Assembly (NCBI GenBank): GCA_029851415.1
Contig: CM056741.1
Location: 165,031,685 to 165,095,684 of the forward strand
Source of the DNA: Eretmocerus hayati
Lineage: Eukaryota > Arthropoda > Insecta > Hymenoptera > Aphelinidae
Length of the DNA stretch: 64,000 nt
Direction of reading: 5' to 3'
The first letter of the stretch is position 1; the number at the start of each line of letters is the position of its first letter. Under the pieces are notes generated by a model. That model was not told the DNA's origin. It did not search any database and was given only the letters and a program-made list of their open reading frames with translations. The position numbers were made by a program, and so were the translations under genes. Shown one piece after another: positions 22,417-34,879 of this stretch.

Positions 22417-22819
22417 AGCCGATACAAGTTGAGCTATTCACGAAAAAGTCGAAAATTGAGGACTCGGTTCCAAAAATATACCTCAATTTTTTTTCACCAA
22501 ACTTGTGCGGAAATGTTCTTTCAGACATCTACTTTCAGTAAAAAAATTTTGGCGGTGATTATTTTTTTTTTTATTTTTTTTTGCCGAGCGTTACAAAATG
22601 CCGCATTTCGTGGTTTTAGCAAAAACGGCATCTTTGACCAGGGCCACATATGCTCCCATCTGGACTGATGTGCACCAATCTGTGTGAAAGTACTCCCCAA
22701 AGTACCCCCAAGTACGTGTAAGAAGAACGTGTAATCCTTATCCTTGCCCATGTTGCAATCGCACTGGGCGACAAATGAGTCTGATGAACACTACCCACGC
22801 ATAGTGCCAGAAACTAGAA
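22417..22819. other. Non-coding, homopolymer tracts
   Basis: T-rich runs near 22560-22580 precede a more balanced segment. No gene is supported. Confidence 0.4.
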
Positions 22820-23521
22820 ACTTCAAGCATGGAAAAATCTACTCCAATAAATCCTCTTTACTCCATCAACATCATAGACGGTGCTTCGTGGAAATGCGAT
22901 AATTTGGGACCCACCGGGTGAAATAGGCGTGACACCACACCACGAGTCGGTTATAAGGCTGTAGTCTATTGAGAAAGGCTTGTAGAATTGAGCGCAGCCT
23001 ATTCGATCCCAGCTCATTATCAATGCGGTTAAGCGGAGCAACCGTAGCGCGGAATCCAAGTGCATGCAGCAACGCATTACCACCACCAAAACGTCGTGTA
23101 CGATCATGGCCAGGACATGGAAATGCAACAAAGGCAGGCTTTTTTCGTACAAATTGGAGCTCCGTGTTTGAATGCACTATTGAGTGTTCAAGTATTGCAA
23201 TGGGGTTTCGAGGTAAACATTCGAACTGCACAGAGCGTACAACTGTGAAGCGGTAAACTGGGTACACCGGTTTTGGAATATGTGGATTCAGGTATAGATG
23301 CGGTGGTGTTAAGTGCACCACGGTGAGTATCGTGTGGATTCTGACACGGAACATGCAATGATTTCCTATTTCAACCAACGAACTACAAATCACTATAGGG
23401 GTGGTTCTGCCGTAAGTGAGAAAATCTTAAAGAGGCTACGAATCTCTGATTTATTGTCTTTCAGAGAAAGAAATACGCTGCTAAAAGTAATTAGCAGAAT
23501 GCTTCCTCACGGCGTTGTATG
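22820..23521. other. Coding-like GC-richer island, strand undecided
   Basis: Near-balanced base composition and frames open on both strands set this stretch apart. The minus strand holds 173 codons (23393-22872), one of the two longest open runs in the window, and an overlapping 109-codon frame that includes WCGVTPISPGGSQIIAFPRS. The plus strand has a frame reading AFFVQIGAPCLNALLSVQVL that continues through one TGA to a good GTGAGT donor near 23321, with another strong donor, GTAAGT, near 23412. I recognise no family. High GC alone lengthens frames, so this may be an old insertion with no product. Confidence 0.2.
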
Positions 23522-23746
23522 ATAATAATCATAACGAATAAGAAAGTACCGTCGAATTGTGTGACTTTGGTACACTCGCAAAAGGCTTGTCCTACGTTCC
23601 AGGAGCAACAAATAAGATTCCATCGTATCAGAATTGATAACAGAATTTGATTAGGGTGCTGTAAATTCAAATGAGTTGGTCGTGGATCGTTGTAAAAAAC
23701 TTTTGAGGGTGTATGAAAGTTACTCTATTTGACGGTATTCTATGTT
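23522..23746. other. Short non-coding spacer
   Basis: Nothing is recognised. Confidence 0.5.
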
Positions 23747-23835
23747 TTGAGTTATTCTTTTGAGGAAGAATTTCAGAGAGCTTTGGGTCATCTAAGAGCA
23801 GGTTGCTCCAACAATATCTATCGTTTGGTTGAGAG
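23747..23835 (+). repeat. Direct repeat, copy 1 (pair with 24561-24648)
   Basis: The block runs from TTGAGTTATTCTTTTGAGG to AATATCTATCGTTTGGTTGA. It recurs in the same orientation about 814 bases downstream, with moderate divergence. Confidence 0.6.
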
Positions 23836-24560
23836 AAAATTTCGATACCGTCGGTTTAAAGATGATTAAACTGGATTTCTTGGTAAAAATTTTCTTTTTC
23901 CAAAAAAATTTCATTTGGATAATGTTTTATGGGTTTTGAGGAAATTTGGTATCAACTAATCGATCCAGGATGGCGCATAAGTAAGTCTTTCGGTCTTTAA
24001 AATTGAGATAAATGAGTGGTGAAGAATGATACGAGGAAGAAATTAAGATTAATAAGAATGTTCTACTATTGCGTTCTCTAAAGAGAAAGCTTTGTTTTCA
24101 CCCGAACGAAAATTTGATCAAATTTTTCATTAAAGCCAACATATTCTTCAACGAAATTCCTTTCATCTGAAAAAGCCTTAGACGATTGTCTTCCTCTCGC
24201 CAAAATTTATCAATTGTAGGTAACACTTTTCCTCCTAATGGCCTTCCAAATCTGTCAGAGAGAGACTCATATCTTTGCGCCCCGTTGTTCGTGTTTGTGT
24301 GTGTGTTGTTTTATACCGGACACGCTTTCTCTTTTACTGTGCACCTTATTAACTTTTGGCGTCCTACAAGTTGTACAGAATGCAATTTCTGAGAGCCCAG
24401 TGATTTGGCAGCTTTCAGCTCCCAATCAAATTTGATCCATGGGATTTTTAAAGCAAAATTGCTCAAATCTTGACTCTTAATACATAAATATCTCTTTGTA
24501 ACACGGTCTCTCCGCCAATTGATCAACTAAACTGGAATTTTTTCTGCTTTTTCCTATTTC
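23836..24560. other. Non-coding spacer between direct repeats
   Basis: Short frames with chance-like composition only. The spacing would fit a deleted element between two repeat ends, but no other evidence supports that. Confidence 0.35.
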
Positions 24561-24648
24561 TTGAGTTATTCTTTCAAGGAAGCTTTTTAGAGAGATTGAG
24601 GCCATCTAGACTGAGGTTTTTTGAAGAATATCTATCGTTTGGTTGAGA
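24561..24648 (+). repeat. Direct repeat, copy 2 (pair with 23747-23835)
   Basis: It starts TTGAGTTATTCTTTCAAGG and ends TATCTATCGTTTGGTTGAGA, matching the first copy over about 88 bases. Confidence 0.6.
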
Positions 24649-26529
24649 CTCAGGCGTCTGGGGCCCGATCACCCTCGAAAAATCTGCCACGAAAGGATTC
24701 CATGTATGAATGGTGAATCTACCTTTGGATAAATACTTATCCGTGCTACGACCGCTCCAGACCAATACCACATTATTCCAAGGAAAATATCTATGAAAAC
24801 CTCATACCATTTCAAATACCCAGAACTGCTCTCTCGGGAATTTACCGAGTAAACAGACTCGCAAGGAATTCGCTCACACTTTAACACAGCACGAATCGGA
24901 TTGTTAACAACCAGGTTCGAGTATTATCATGAGTGGCTAAAGCTGAAAACGCCAATCACGGGAATGTAGCAGAGTCGCATTCACTGTGGCAAATTTGAAC
25001 AACTTTGTTTCAGTGCACTATTTTCTTGATGATGGGCTCCAAGTGTGTTCTCCTGTTTCAGGCTCAGAAATTTAGCCTCATTCATTTCTTTCAAATTCAT
25101 GAAAAATTCGTAGTTGCACGTTTCTCATCTCTTCGAAATGGAATTGGAATCTCATACCAGATTTCGCAATCTTTCTCTCACTTGCTCAGCGGGGAGCAAA
25201 CATGGTCGTAAGGTACAAATCGATATTAATCTCGAGGCACTGAGGCGCGATGCGAGAGAAAAAAAAGGGTACAAGAGTAAAGGAGTGGTGGTACAGAAGA
25301 GAAAAAAATTGAAAGAGAGCGAATAAGGGAGAGTAGCTGCTAAGCATGAGAGAAGGTACCTTCGTCGTCATAGGTGGCGTCGAACAAGCTGCGAGCTTGA
25401 ATGAAATTTCTAGCATGAAAGAGGCAAGCGTGGCGTATAATTACGAGCTTGGAAACGTGCAAGCAAGTAAGCGAGCGTCAACCCTCGACGAGCCTGTTCC
25501 CCGCAACAAGTCATGTCACTATATAAGCCTGCCTGCTTCCTTCTACATAACCTATATAACCCGTATGTATGTGCATGTGTTGTGTGGTTCAGAGTATAAG
25601 CTGCGATCGAGTCAAAGCAGCATCAATCGCTGTACTGGGATTTCCTTCTATAGATAGGCCAATACATACGATGTCTTTACGCATGTATCTTTATAGGTCT
25701 CCCGGGGTGGTAATACACGATGCGATTCGCGATTTTTCCCGATGGTACGTGTGAAACGTTGATATACGACCCTGAGGAGGCAACTGTTGTACTTACACGC
25801 AACGGTGTCGTCTTTGATAAAATCTGTAAGTCTTGTTTTTTCGGTATATCTTCTTCTTGGTTGGGTTGATCCGATGGGAGGGAGGTGATGACGAGGGACG
25901 GATAAGTATCGTTTTGTTATCGATGAGCGCAATCTGATCTGAGTCTGAGGGGTGAGAGGCTGACTGGTTGGATATCGTGTCATCTCGGTGGAAATGAGTA
26001 TTAGAAGCAGATTACCAACACTCGACCCGCCCCGAGCATTCGATTCGTGTGACGCGACGCTGTACCCCAGCATAGATATTGATGTGATCGTTTGCTTCCG
26101 ATTTCACTATTGTTTTTTATTTTTTTGTTGAGCATAGGGAGTTCATGAGTTGCATGAATCCAAAATTTTATCACTTTGTGATAAGTTAATGTTTCATGGT
26201 AACCCAATTTGTTTAATAAATTATTCAATTACACTTGGCAATGTTTCTACGTGTGACCTCACAAGTTTGGTATCTTGATTGAAACCTTTTTCGTTGCTTC
26301 TATGAGCTATTTATGATTATCTGTTTGCTGAGTGTATACTAGCTGAGTCTGTCGTAGATTTCATTTTATTTAATTCGTATACCGTCTCAAAAGTCCTTTA
26401 TGAAAATTCATACAATAACAGCCTGTCACTTTGGTAGCACCGTTGTGTGTCGAAAGAAACAGAATTAAAATAATTAAACGTCAAGCCAAAATTTGTCCAT
26501 CAGCATTCCGCGTATCGGGTTGAATTTTG
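24649..26529. other. Non-coding, weak promoter-like words
   Basis: A 103-codon plus-strand frame (25346-25657) and a 141-codon minus-strand frame (26073-25648) overlap and show no motif. TATATAAG lies at 25520-25527, but no initiator stands at the right distance. I see no gene I can support. Confidence 0.35.
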
Positions 26530-27000
26530 GATGGGGTGAAGTATGATGGGTGGCCGTAGAGGTCAAGAGAGGATCGATGGGTGGGTGGATGGATGAATGG
26601 GATGACGGTTGAGTGCGTAATCGGGTGGATGGGTAGGTTGGCGTGTCGTGGTGGTGGTTGTGGTACTGATAATCGAAGGTTCTTTGTGCACTGGTGAGTG
26701 TTGACTGTCGACTGTTGTCTTAAGACTGTTGACTCAAGACTGTTGACTGTTGACTTAAGATTGTTGTTATGAGAGAAATTGTAGATTTTTCGTCCTTGCT
26801 GATAAATATTCGTCTTTCAAGATCGACAAGACACCAACTTTAATATTAAGATTGTTGACTTTGGACTGTTGACTTTGGATCGTTGAGTTGAACCGTTGAA
26901 TTGGGACTGTTGATTTTGGACTGCTAGCTCGAGACTGTTGACTTGACACTACTGACTTAGGACTGTTGATTGCTGGTCGTTGACTGTTCATTGGTGATTG
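26530..27000. repeat. Degenerate low-complexity repeats (GGATGGGT, GACTGTTGA)
   Basis: About 26570-26650 is built from GGATGGGT-like words. About 26695-26765 and 26850-27000 are built from GACTGTTGA and TTGACTTTG variants. The units are 8 to 10 bases, imperfect, and typical of decayed minisatellite sequence. Confidence 0.7.
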
Positions 27001-27079
27001 GTAATCACCAATTACTCAACTGATTAGTTGGTTTATTGGGACAATCAGCTGATCCGTTGTGCCAATTATCTCGTATACC

Positions 27080-27370
27080 GCTGTTAAAGGGTCTAGTTCG
27101 GCCTAGTTTTATCTAGTTTGTTCCAGTTCAGTATAATAGATGCCTGTTTATGAGTGATGTGTAACTGGGTGCGTAGATGGGCGGATAGGAATTCGCGTGG
27201 GGATAGGGATCGCAATGGGAACTACCGTATTAATTTGGTCTAGTTTGGCGTAATCAGGGTTAGTTCGGTGTGACTCGATTGAAATTAGTCTAGTTCAGTC
27301 TGAGGAGGTTTCGATCTGGTTTGATCCAATTTTGTTCATTTCGGTCTAGTTTGGTGTAATTACGTCTAGT
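27080..27370. repeat. Degenerate CTAGTTTGG-type repeat
   Basis: GTCTAGTTTGG, TCTAGTTCAG, GGTCTAGTTTGGTG and TCTAGTTAAT recur at irregular spacing. This is a second low-complexity tract right after the first. Confidence 0.55.
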
Positions 27371-29336
27371 TAATCAAAAAATTTCCTGTACTGGTATTCA
27401 TAGTCGTTGGTGACCCGAGGGTTAGTGTTCACCCGCAGGTTAAGCTGTGTAGTCTAACTAACGGTGTACTGTAACTATGAAGTGTTACAACGTGCTCTAC
27501 AATATATTCTCAGAAGTCTTCTCCTAACCTATTTCCTAAGTAAATCACGGAATAAAAATTTCTCTCAGTGGAAATCTCGATATGATTGCTTGTTGCATGA
27601 AATTTGTGCAGCATCTATTTCCGTATCAGCTATCGTGATTCAGCGATAAAAGGTTGTTGTCAGTTAACCACGAAATTCGAGCAATACTGGCGGATTGTCA
27701 CTATATTATATTTACCTCGATCAATCATATGAACGAGTTAATTATTGATCCAGAGACACCCCTGTGTGTTCCTAATATAAGACTCTCACCTGCAACTATC
27801 TAACGTTATACACAAACGTCGAAATTGGTTCTTTCTTGCTCTGAGCTGCTCGTGATCATAAGAAATCCTTTCACGAATAGTCTCTGCTGCCAAAAAGGCC
27901 GTCAGAAGGAGTACTCACACTCGTTCGAGAAAACTAGAATAGCTAGCCCAATATTTCCCATATTTGTGCATATTTTGAGAAAATGGAGACTCAACATGTG
28001 AGTTTGAGCTGCAAAATTCTCTGTAATATCTGTACGAGCAAGATGAAAGATATCCCCATCTCAATATTAAATTGAGGCAAGGTGTAAATTGATGTATCGT
28101 TCCTAATCACAGATGCACAAAGGTGAAATCGCTTAAAATGCATGACATTGCGGATGTTGATTTTATATTCTGTACCAGGAAATCTAGTTTCTGCGGACCT
28201 TCCGCTTTGCGTCAAGGTTCTTGGAAGAAATAAGTGCTCTTAGAACCGGATGCTCTTTGATCCCGATCTTTCTTTCGTCTCTGGGGTATAAACTAAGATA
28301 AATTATTCTGAGGTGATATCCTGAAGAGAATTTTTAAAGATGTCACGAAATATATATTATCCCATCGAATTCCTTGCAGGTTTCTCGTAATTCCCTTCAT
28401 ACAGGCTCGTAAAATGTCCTCATCAGTAGTTGAGAGTTTACAGAGAAACAAACTTGAATGAATTAAGCGCCATTTCGTAAGTCTATATCAACTATTTCCA
28501 CTAATTTCAGAGTTTGCCTCGAAACAACTCCGGAGTCATCTCTGTCGCGGCTGAAAATAGTTCATTCTATTATTCAGAGCTCTTGACGCCATAACAAATA
28601 CTTTTAGCAATCAAAAAAATGTCACTCAGAGCCATCAAAAATATGTAGAAATGAATAGATGAATTCATCGAAAAAAATTCCGCATCGAAAATTCTAGCAT
28701 ATTTTTCTTGAATCATATACGAATGTACGCCCTGTGACACGCGGATTTCCCAAAAGAGATTGGTTGAACACGAGATCTCGGTAGAGTTGCAAATGAGAGA
28801 ATCCGATTTGGTGGCAGGTTCCCCTTCTATTTCGACGCGAAGAGACAGGGATTATTTTTGAGCTTACCACGCTCACAGCGTGTCAGCCGCGTTGCAATTC
28901 GTTTGCGCACTAATTCCACCGAGCCAATCGGATCTAGCTACCGTGTTCTGTCGAATGATTCATCTGAAACATCAGGGTACATGGTATTGGTCAGTAGCTT
29001 TTATACCACTGGGAACATGAAAAATTCAAGCACTTGGATGACCAGTAACTCCCAAAGTCATATCAAATTAGATTCAGTTTCACGCATACTCAGAGACATT
29101 TCTATGCTTCGGTAATATTTGTGATGAATGTGGTGCTGAGCATTTTATACATATGATATCCTATTCCTCTCATTTTGAGTTGCGTGTGCCTTCTCCCTGT
29201 TTTGAGTTCAACATGCTCGAGTTTGAAGTTATTTTCTGCTTGGGTCGATCATTATTGCAAGTGTTTTCAGGTCGTACTAGCAGTACTGATGAGTCCAAGT
29301 GCAGATAAGATCTTTGTTTGACTAGTTTCCACCCGC
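27371..29336. other. Non-coding, no recognised feature
   Basis: A minus-strand GTAAGC donor-like word near 28865 follows a short frame, VELVRKRIATRLTRCERG, but no acceptor or wider frame supports an exon. Confidence 0.4.
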
Positions 29337-30270
29337 TTATATGAGTCGTTCTGCGGAAACTTCGATATTTGGGGGTCGATAATGTGCCAGCGCTAAATCT
29401 CACTTCCGAAGGTTTTAAGATGTATGTTTTGACTTTTTGAAACATACAAAGTATAAATTAACTCGCGCACGAAGGTAGATTTCCCCACTCCCCAGTGCCA
29501 TGAGGATAACATGGAGAGACGCGGTAGCGCGGCACGGGCCTGACATTTTGACACTAAAATTGATCTCACGGCCAAACGGTTTGACTTACAGTCTTGGGGT
29601 TTGAAGAGGTTCATTTGGTTACCAAATACTTTGTTAAAATTGACTAGGACCTCCGGGTTCATGCGTTTAAGGGTCGCACAGTTGCGCACGAACCTGACAT
29701 AAAAATTTAGCAAAATTAGATTTTGGTGGAAAAACTGCTCTGCGAAGTGGGAAACTAAATTTTTTTCGATACTTTGGGGCATGGAAAAGCTGGGCCTGAT
29801 AATTTACTTTGAAAATAAATTGGTGCGGAAAAGCCTGGAACGAGACAAATTCACTTTTATCGAGGAAAACTGAGGGAGTAAGATTTCAAGTAAAATTTTA
29901 CACTACAAAATTTATGTGCTCAGCGCACACACAAAAAGAAGTCATTGGGCTTTCATAGAAATGGGATTTGATGCTCCATACCATGATATTTGATAAGTTC
30001 GCCTGCCCAAATCCCTAACGAGCTTCTTGGTGGTGCTGCACACTCACAAAGGTCGAAATAATGGAAAACCACGCGGCACGGACCTGACATTTTGACACTT
30101 TTTTCGATGGTAGTTTTTTGGGTCACCCTGGATCAGAGAAATAATGATTGCAACGAAAAGAGCACAAAAAATACATTAAAAATGAATTTTCTAATTGTTT
30201 CCTCAAGCGTTTTAAGGGTTCGTACAAGGTGGCACACGTTATTTCAAAGTTTCCACGGAGGTACTGATAT
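29337..30270 (-). repeat. Dispersed repeat of about 930 bp, copy 2 (inverted)
   Basis: This aligns end to end, in reverse orientation, with 8551-9472. Shared landmarks are the CCGCAGAACGACTCATATA end, the GTGTCAAAATGTCAGG subrepeats, the GTGTGTGCGCTGAGCAC block, and the GTACCTCCGTGG end. Divergence is substantial, so both copies are old. Confidence 0.75.
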
Positions 30271-31540
30271 AGGTATGGTGCACACCTCTCTTCAAACTGC
30301 AATAAATATCACAAAACTGACACCAAAACCCACCTATGGGGTGTTCTCCAGAGGATCCTACACAATAAGGATCCGTTTCGACCGAAATCGTACCGGTTCA
30401 CGCCTCGAAATGGCGTGGAAAATCATTTTTCCCGTGTATAAGTACATGGAGGCCCATTTCGATGAATTGGTGATTTTGCCATGTTTCCTCATTAACCTTT
30501 TGATCACTCAAAAACCGTCCGTTTTATCGTTTTATCGAGAAATGTGTAGAGAAACTTCCCTGGTAGAAATTCGCCCAAAAGTATAAGAGTGAAATCTGAA
30601 ATATGGCTAAGAAAATTGGACTAATTTAGATGGGCAATCTATGGCTATAATTTGGACTTCGTAATTGGGATTAAAACTTGTATCGAATGAAACTGACCTG
30701 AAATTAGCCATTAAATAGATTGAGGATTTTGGAGTGGAATTCCGATCGAAGTGCATAAAAAATGGCTACATTTTGCTTTTGCGTGGAATATGCGAAGTCA
30801 TTTTATGGAAATTTATTGGATATAATCCAAATTTGATAAGAGTGCCATTTTACGCCCAGTTTTGACCAAATGTAAAGGCAGGATAAGAGTGCAATATACA
30901 GATGACTTTAATTTTATTTATTGCTTGCACCTATGAAAAAATGGTGGATACATCAATAAATATTTATGATACACAAATCGCTGACATTATACGGGTGACT
31001 TTTGTCAAGCACGGATACGGACTACATCCTGAACCACGGTGTTGCGGTATGAGCACTAAGACAAGAGCAAGAACTAATAAATCGATAACCAAAGCACATT
31101 TATAAGGGGATGACAACCCTGCAAGGGTGTTGACTGTTGTTCGGATGATGCACCACGGTATCACAGAACACTGGCGTATCACATGCAGCTAACCTCGACA
31201 TCCCCGATCTTGTTCGGGTCACTGATGGCTAGAAATCCGCGACAACCACTGGAGTCACAGATTCTACCTCTTCACTCAGACATAGGCTACGCTGATGTTT
31301 TTTTGAACATTTAGTCAAATTACTTGTCTTAAGTGACCTAGCGTTGAAATCTTATCGAGATCAACTGACCATGCAGACGCTTCAAGGTGACAATGAACAG
31401 TAACAAAATGCATGAGAATAGGACAATTTCCGAGCAGTAATGACCATCAATCCGCGGATAACGAAACTAAGCCCGCGTATAACAAGGGGCCGGCGCAGAT
31501 CAACGATCCGCGCATAAGGTGTCCCTGTATTTCATCATTA
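30271..31540. other. Non-coding; long plus-strand frame of unknown value
   Basis: A 164-codon frame (30092-30586) starts inside the dispersed repeat and runs out into unique sequence. It has no family motif and is probably chance, though the part after 30270 could be an extension of the repeat that the first copy lacks. Near 31440-31500, words such as CCGCGGATAACG and CCGCGTATAACAAGG recall pogo-like ends without a partner. Confidence 0.35.
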
Positions 31541-32438
31541 AGGCGAGGGGCTAGGGCCGCGCTATATTGAATCGGCCCTAGTGACATGGTGGCACCTCTG
31601 ATGTTTTTCCCTGAAATTTTCGCTCGCGAGATCAGTGGGGGTCACCACCTGTCTAATTATACCTCTGTATGTTGTATCTGTGTGTGTATGTCGTTTGAAG
31701 TGCAGATCATGATTGAGCATGCATGATGAGCATGCATCATGCATGCAATACAGCATCCATTTGCCTATGTGACTGAAACAAGCATAATGAATCAAGACTC
31801 AAGTATGTCTTGCTTAGCAATGACTCAAAATCATGCAGATATGCACACCAAGCATTATAATTTGAACTTTCAAGGAATGAATTGGTCCCGTTGAATTGGA
31901 TATTTAGGTTACAGGTGGACTGTATAAGTAGAGTGAATCCTGCTTGAACCATCCAAATACCCATGACGAGAATGATTAAATAAAGTGCATTAATCCTCAA
32001 TACAGCACTGCAGGCTGACCAAGCATGAAACTTGTCACGGACTACCCGAGGACCGTCGCAATTGCTGCAATTCGGGATTTATTTTGAAGTTTTACGAAGA
32101 GTTGGTTCCAACGAAGGCATCCATCAAAATCTTCATTATCAAAAGGAAAGCGCTACAAAGCAAAATTATTGAACAATTTTCGATTGCGTACCGTGAGGTC
32201 CATTTCGCTGCCAGGGTAGCCTCACAGGAGCAGGCGACATCAGGTACGAAGTTGGTATAAGTAGATTTTCAACATTGGAAGTGTCTTTCGGATACGAAGC
32301 GCTCTTCGGACAGGCATTTCATACATCTGTACCAAATCCCAGGTAATTCGGTTCTTTAGAATCTAAGATATTCTCTGAACAGATAACGGGCGATTCTCCC
32401 TAGATATTCTAATATGGCGCAGCCCTATCCCCTCGCCT
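31541..32438. mobile_element. DNA transposon with AGGCGAGGGG ends (898 bp)
   Basis: The left end AGGCGAGGGGCTAGGGCCGC continues GCTATATTGAA and pairs with the complement of the right end, AGGCGAGGGGATAGGGCTGC, continuing GCCATATTAGAA. That gives roughly 30 bases at about 85 per cent match. The interior encodes no transposase. The target duplication is unclear, so I cannot name the superfamily. A palindromic GCATGCAT cluster lies inside at about 31715-31745. Confidence 0.6.
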
Positions 32439-32575
32439 CAATAATTTTTTCCGTCAGGCAAAATTTGTTCAGAAGTGGTAGACATAGTTCTAGGGGATGA
32501 CCTGCACCCGAAAAAGATTGAATCTGCACCTATCTCCCACCACCAGATTGGGATCCTTGTCGAGTTTATTCTACT

Positions 32576-33415
32576 GACGTCAAATTTGATAACTTTGGTA
32601 CAGTGGGTGCAACTTTAGTACACCCCTGAAAAATGACATCCAGAGCTGCGTTCGGCAAGGTGAACGATTCTATCGCTCTGAAACCTATTCTCCTCTCTTG
32701 GCACACGCATAAACAATGTGTTGAGCCACCGTAGATCCCGCGTGAACGATTGTACTCGTTTATTGAAGCTTTTTCCGAAAAGGCTGATTTAACAGCGATA
32801 CGCGAGTGGTCCAGTTAGTGTACCTGGCAAGAACTGTACCGAAACGAACTCCGGATGAATAATGATACATTTCGACCACATATGTCACCGTATTGAAGAA
32901 ACCATCGTTACATTGGGGTATTTGAATCATTCGGAATTTTAATGAATGAAAAACAGGGAAAAACACCATGTAAAAAGTGTACCAAAGTTACCCCACTCTA
33001 CGTAAGAAGCATGAGAATAGGGTAACTCCAGTTCAACTTCCTATGACAGCTTCTTTTCATCTCACCTTGAATCGAGTGATTGTCTACGAGGTTTTAGAAT
33101 GTTCCAAACAGCTTAAAATGAGACTTCTGAATGATTAAAATTAGTTCACTCACATGGTGGTGGGTAGAGTTGAAATATTTTGTAAGTGTACCAAAGTTGC
33201 CCAATCGGGGTCTAACTTTGGTACACTTCTTCAACTGCTAATAGCTCCGGCTTAGATTCATCAAATTGAACTTTGTAGCCCGTCAATCGAAAGCTGAATC
33301 TGTAAGCTTGAGATTGATCACTGATAAAAGTGGGTTTTGTCAATGTATGTTGAGTCGCAGAGCCAGAGAAAATAAAAAGTAACGAAATCGTACCAAATTT
33401 ACCCAATTTGACGGT
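32576..33415 (+). mobile_element. DNA transposon of the GGTAACTTTGGTAC family, copy 1
   Basis: The ends pair as GACGTCAAATTTGATAACTT on the left and the complement of ACCGTCAAATTGGGTAAATT on the right, each followed by TTGGTAC. Internal TACCAAAGTTACCCC blocks repeat in both orientations near 32980 and 33190. The body is collinear, in reverse, with 59889-60907, sharing for example GCGATACGCGAGTGGTCC and GCAAGGTGAA.GATTCTAT. No transposase is encoded. Confidence 0.7.
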
Positions 33416-34298
33416 GGACTATATGTATGGTCAGACTTGCTTTATCGCGAGGACATTTTTCGGGCATGCAAAAATATCTCTTAGGTTCTATAGCGACTGA
33501 ATATCCATCCATGAAATTTGATGTAAGAGGAAAGAGAAATCAATTTCTATGTACACGTGAGGAAAAATTCAGCGAAATTCTCTGATCTTTTTGGAGTCAA
33601 TAATGAGAAAAATGGGTTAGCGCTGGGTGTAAAACCACTGTCTGAGCAAATTTTCCCGTACAGTCGGGAACATTGCAGCCAAATATTCAGGCTCTCTCTT
33701 CTTGAGTATTTTATATACAAGAATGGTTGCAACATACATTCTACGAGAGTCTGAACGCAAGGTGTCCAGGCCCTCCCGGTACAGAGAGATGTGCTGATCC
33801 CTTCTCACGAATGTTTGAATACTCACTCAAGGTACATTTGGTATGAGTTGCATTGTTTTCCAAAAGCATAATAGCTTCCTGTACACTTAATTATCAATTT
33901 AATTTTCGTCTTGTTTCCGATCGCACCGAGGACTTCATTGGGGGCGAACGACCCGAATTCTTCGCGACGCGAAAGCAAGCGAACCCAAAGGGGGCACGGA
34001 TGAGGCGTGGCTCCTAAGTTACTTCACCGGAACGCTCAATTTTTGAATATTTTAACTGCGATCCCATCATCATAATCTCCTCATTTTTGACATGCTTATG
34101 AACTACCGCTCAATAGAAGCATTGCATTTGGAGTGAGCTTAAGTCATTTTGAACCAGTAAAACCGAGGAAATCGAAATTTTCAATTTCCACCTTTTATTT
34201 TCAGGGAATTACAAACTAATTGACCGGTGGTGTAGAGGGTTTTCGACTCTGTATATGCGTCGCAGTCGTGGTCGCAGTGAATGTAATCGATACTTTCA
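33416..34298. other. Non-coding, no recognised feature
   Basis: Overlapping frames of 60 to 70 codons lie on both strands at 33550-33830, without motif or splice support. Confidence 0.4.
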
Positions 34299-34830
34299 AA
34301 ACTCGTACATATGAATTCGCGCTTAGAAAAACACCTCCACCCTCCAATTTTCCAAGATTATTGATAAACATGCTGAAACCAAGCACTCCAGTACGTCCCT
34401 TCCACTGCACGTGAAAACATGTTCGTGGTATAGAAATAAAAGAAAAAACCTGTATCCTCGGAAATCTCTTGCTTTCTATTAGTTCCTCCACACTGGGAAT
34501 TGTTGTCCTCAAGCATGAAAGTCCAGATCACCAGCTGTCTTGCGTAAGTTACGCATGGACGTTGTGTAAGACAGCGAGTGATCTGGACTTCCATGCTCAT
34601 GGACAACAATTTCGAGTGTGGAAAAACTAGTGGGAAGCAAGAGATGTCCAAGGAGACGGGTATTTTCTTTTTTCAAGGCGAGCATTTCTATACCACGAAC
34701 ATGTCTCCACGTGCAGTAGAAGAGGCGTACTGGGGTGGTTGGTTCCAGCGTGTTCATCAATAACCTTGGAAAATTGGAGGGTGGAGGAGTTAATCTCATC
34801 GCGGACTTGTACGAAGGAGTTTTTCAAGTA
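34299..34830. mobile_element. Foldback element forming a near-perfect long hairpin
   Basis: Two arms of roughly 240 bases meet around 34548 with almost no loop. Paired landmarks include CCAATTTTCCAAG.TTATTG with its complement near 34765, CACGTGAAAACATGTTCGTG with CACGAACATGTCTCCACGTG, and GTCCAGATCAC with GTGATCTGGAC beside the centre. Both arms translate to similar peptides in opposite orientation, which simply reflects the symmetry. A transcript would fold into long double-stranded RNA. Confidence 0.75.
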
Positions 34831-34879
34831 TCGAACCCTCTTTTCGGGATTTCTGTAGCTGACAATTTCGGTGCCAAGT

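Noticed and set aside
25520..25560. TATATAAG core promoter
   Set aside because: No initiator at the right distance and no exon-like sequence downstream.
26695..27000. CRISPR-like or satellite array of GACTGTTGA units
   Set aside because: Units are short, degenerate and irregular with no distinct spacers. It is simple-sequence decay.
30092..30586. 164-codon frame as a host gene
   Set aside because: It starts inside a dispersed repeat and has no family motif, so it is kept only as a possible repeat extension.
34578..34799. Overlapping frames on both strands as genes
   Set aside because: They are mirror images produced by the foldback symmetry of 34299-34830.
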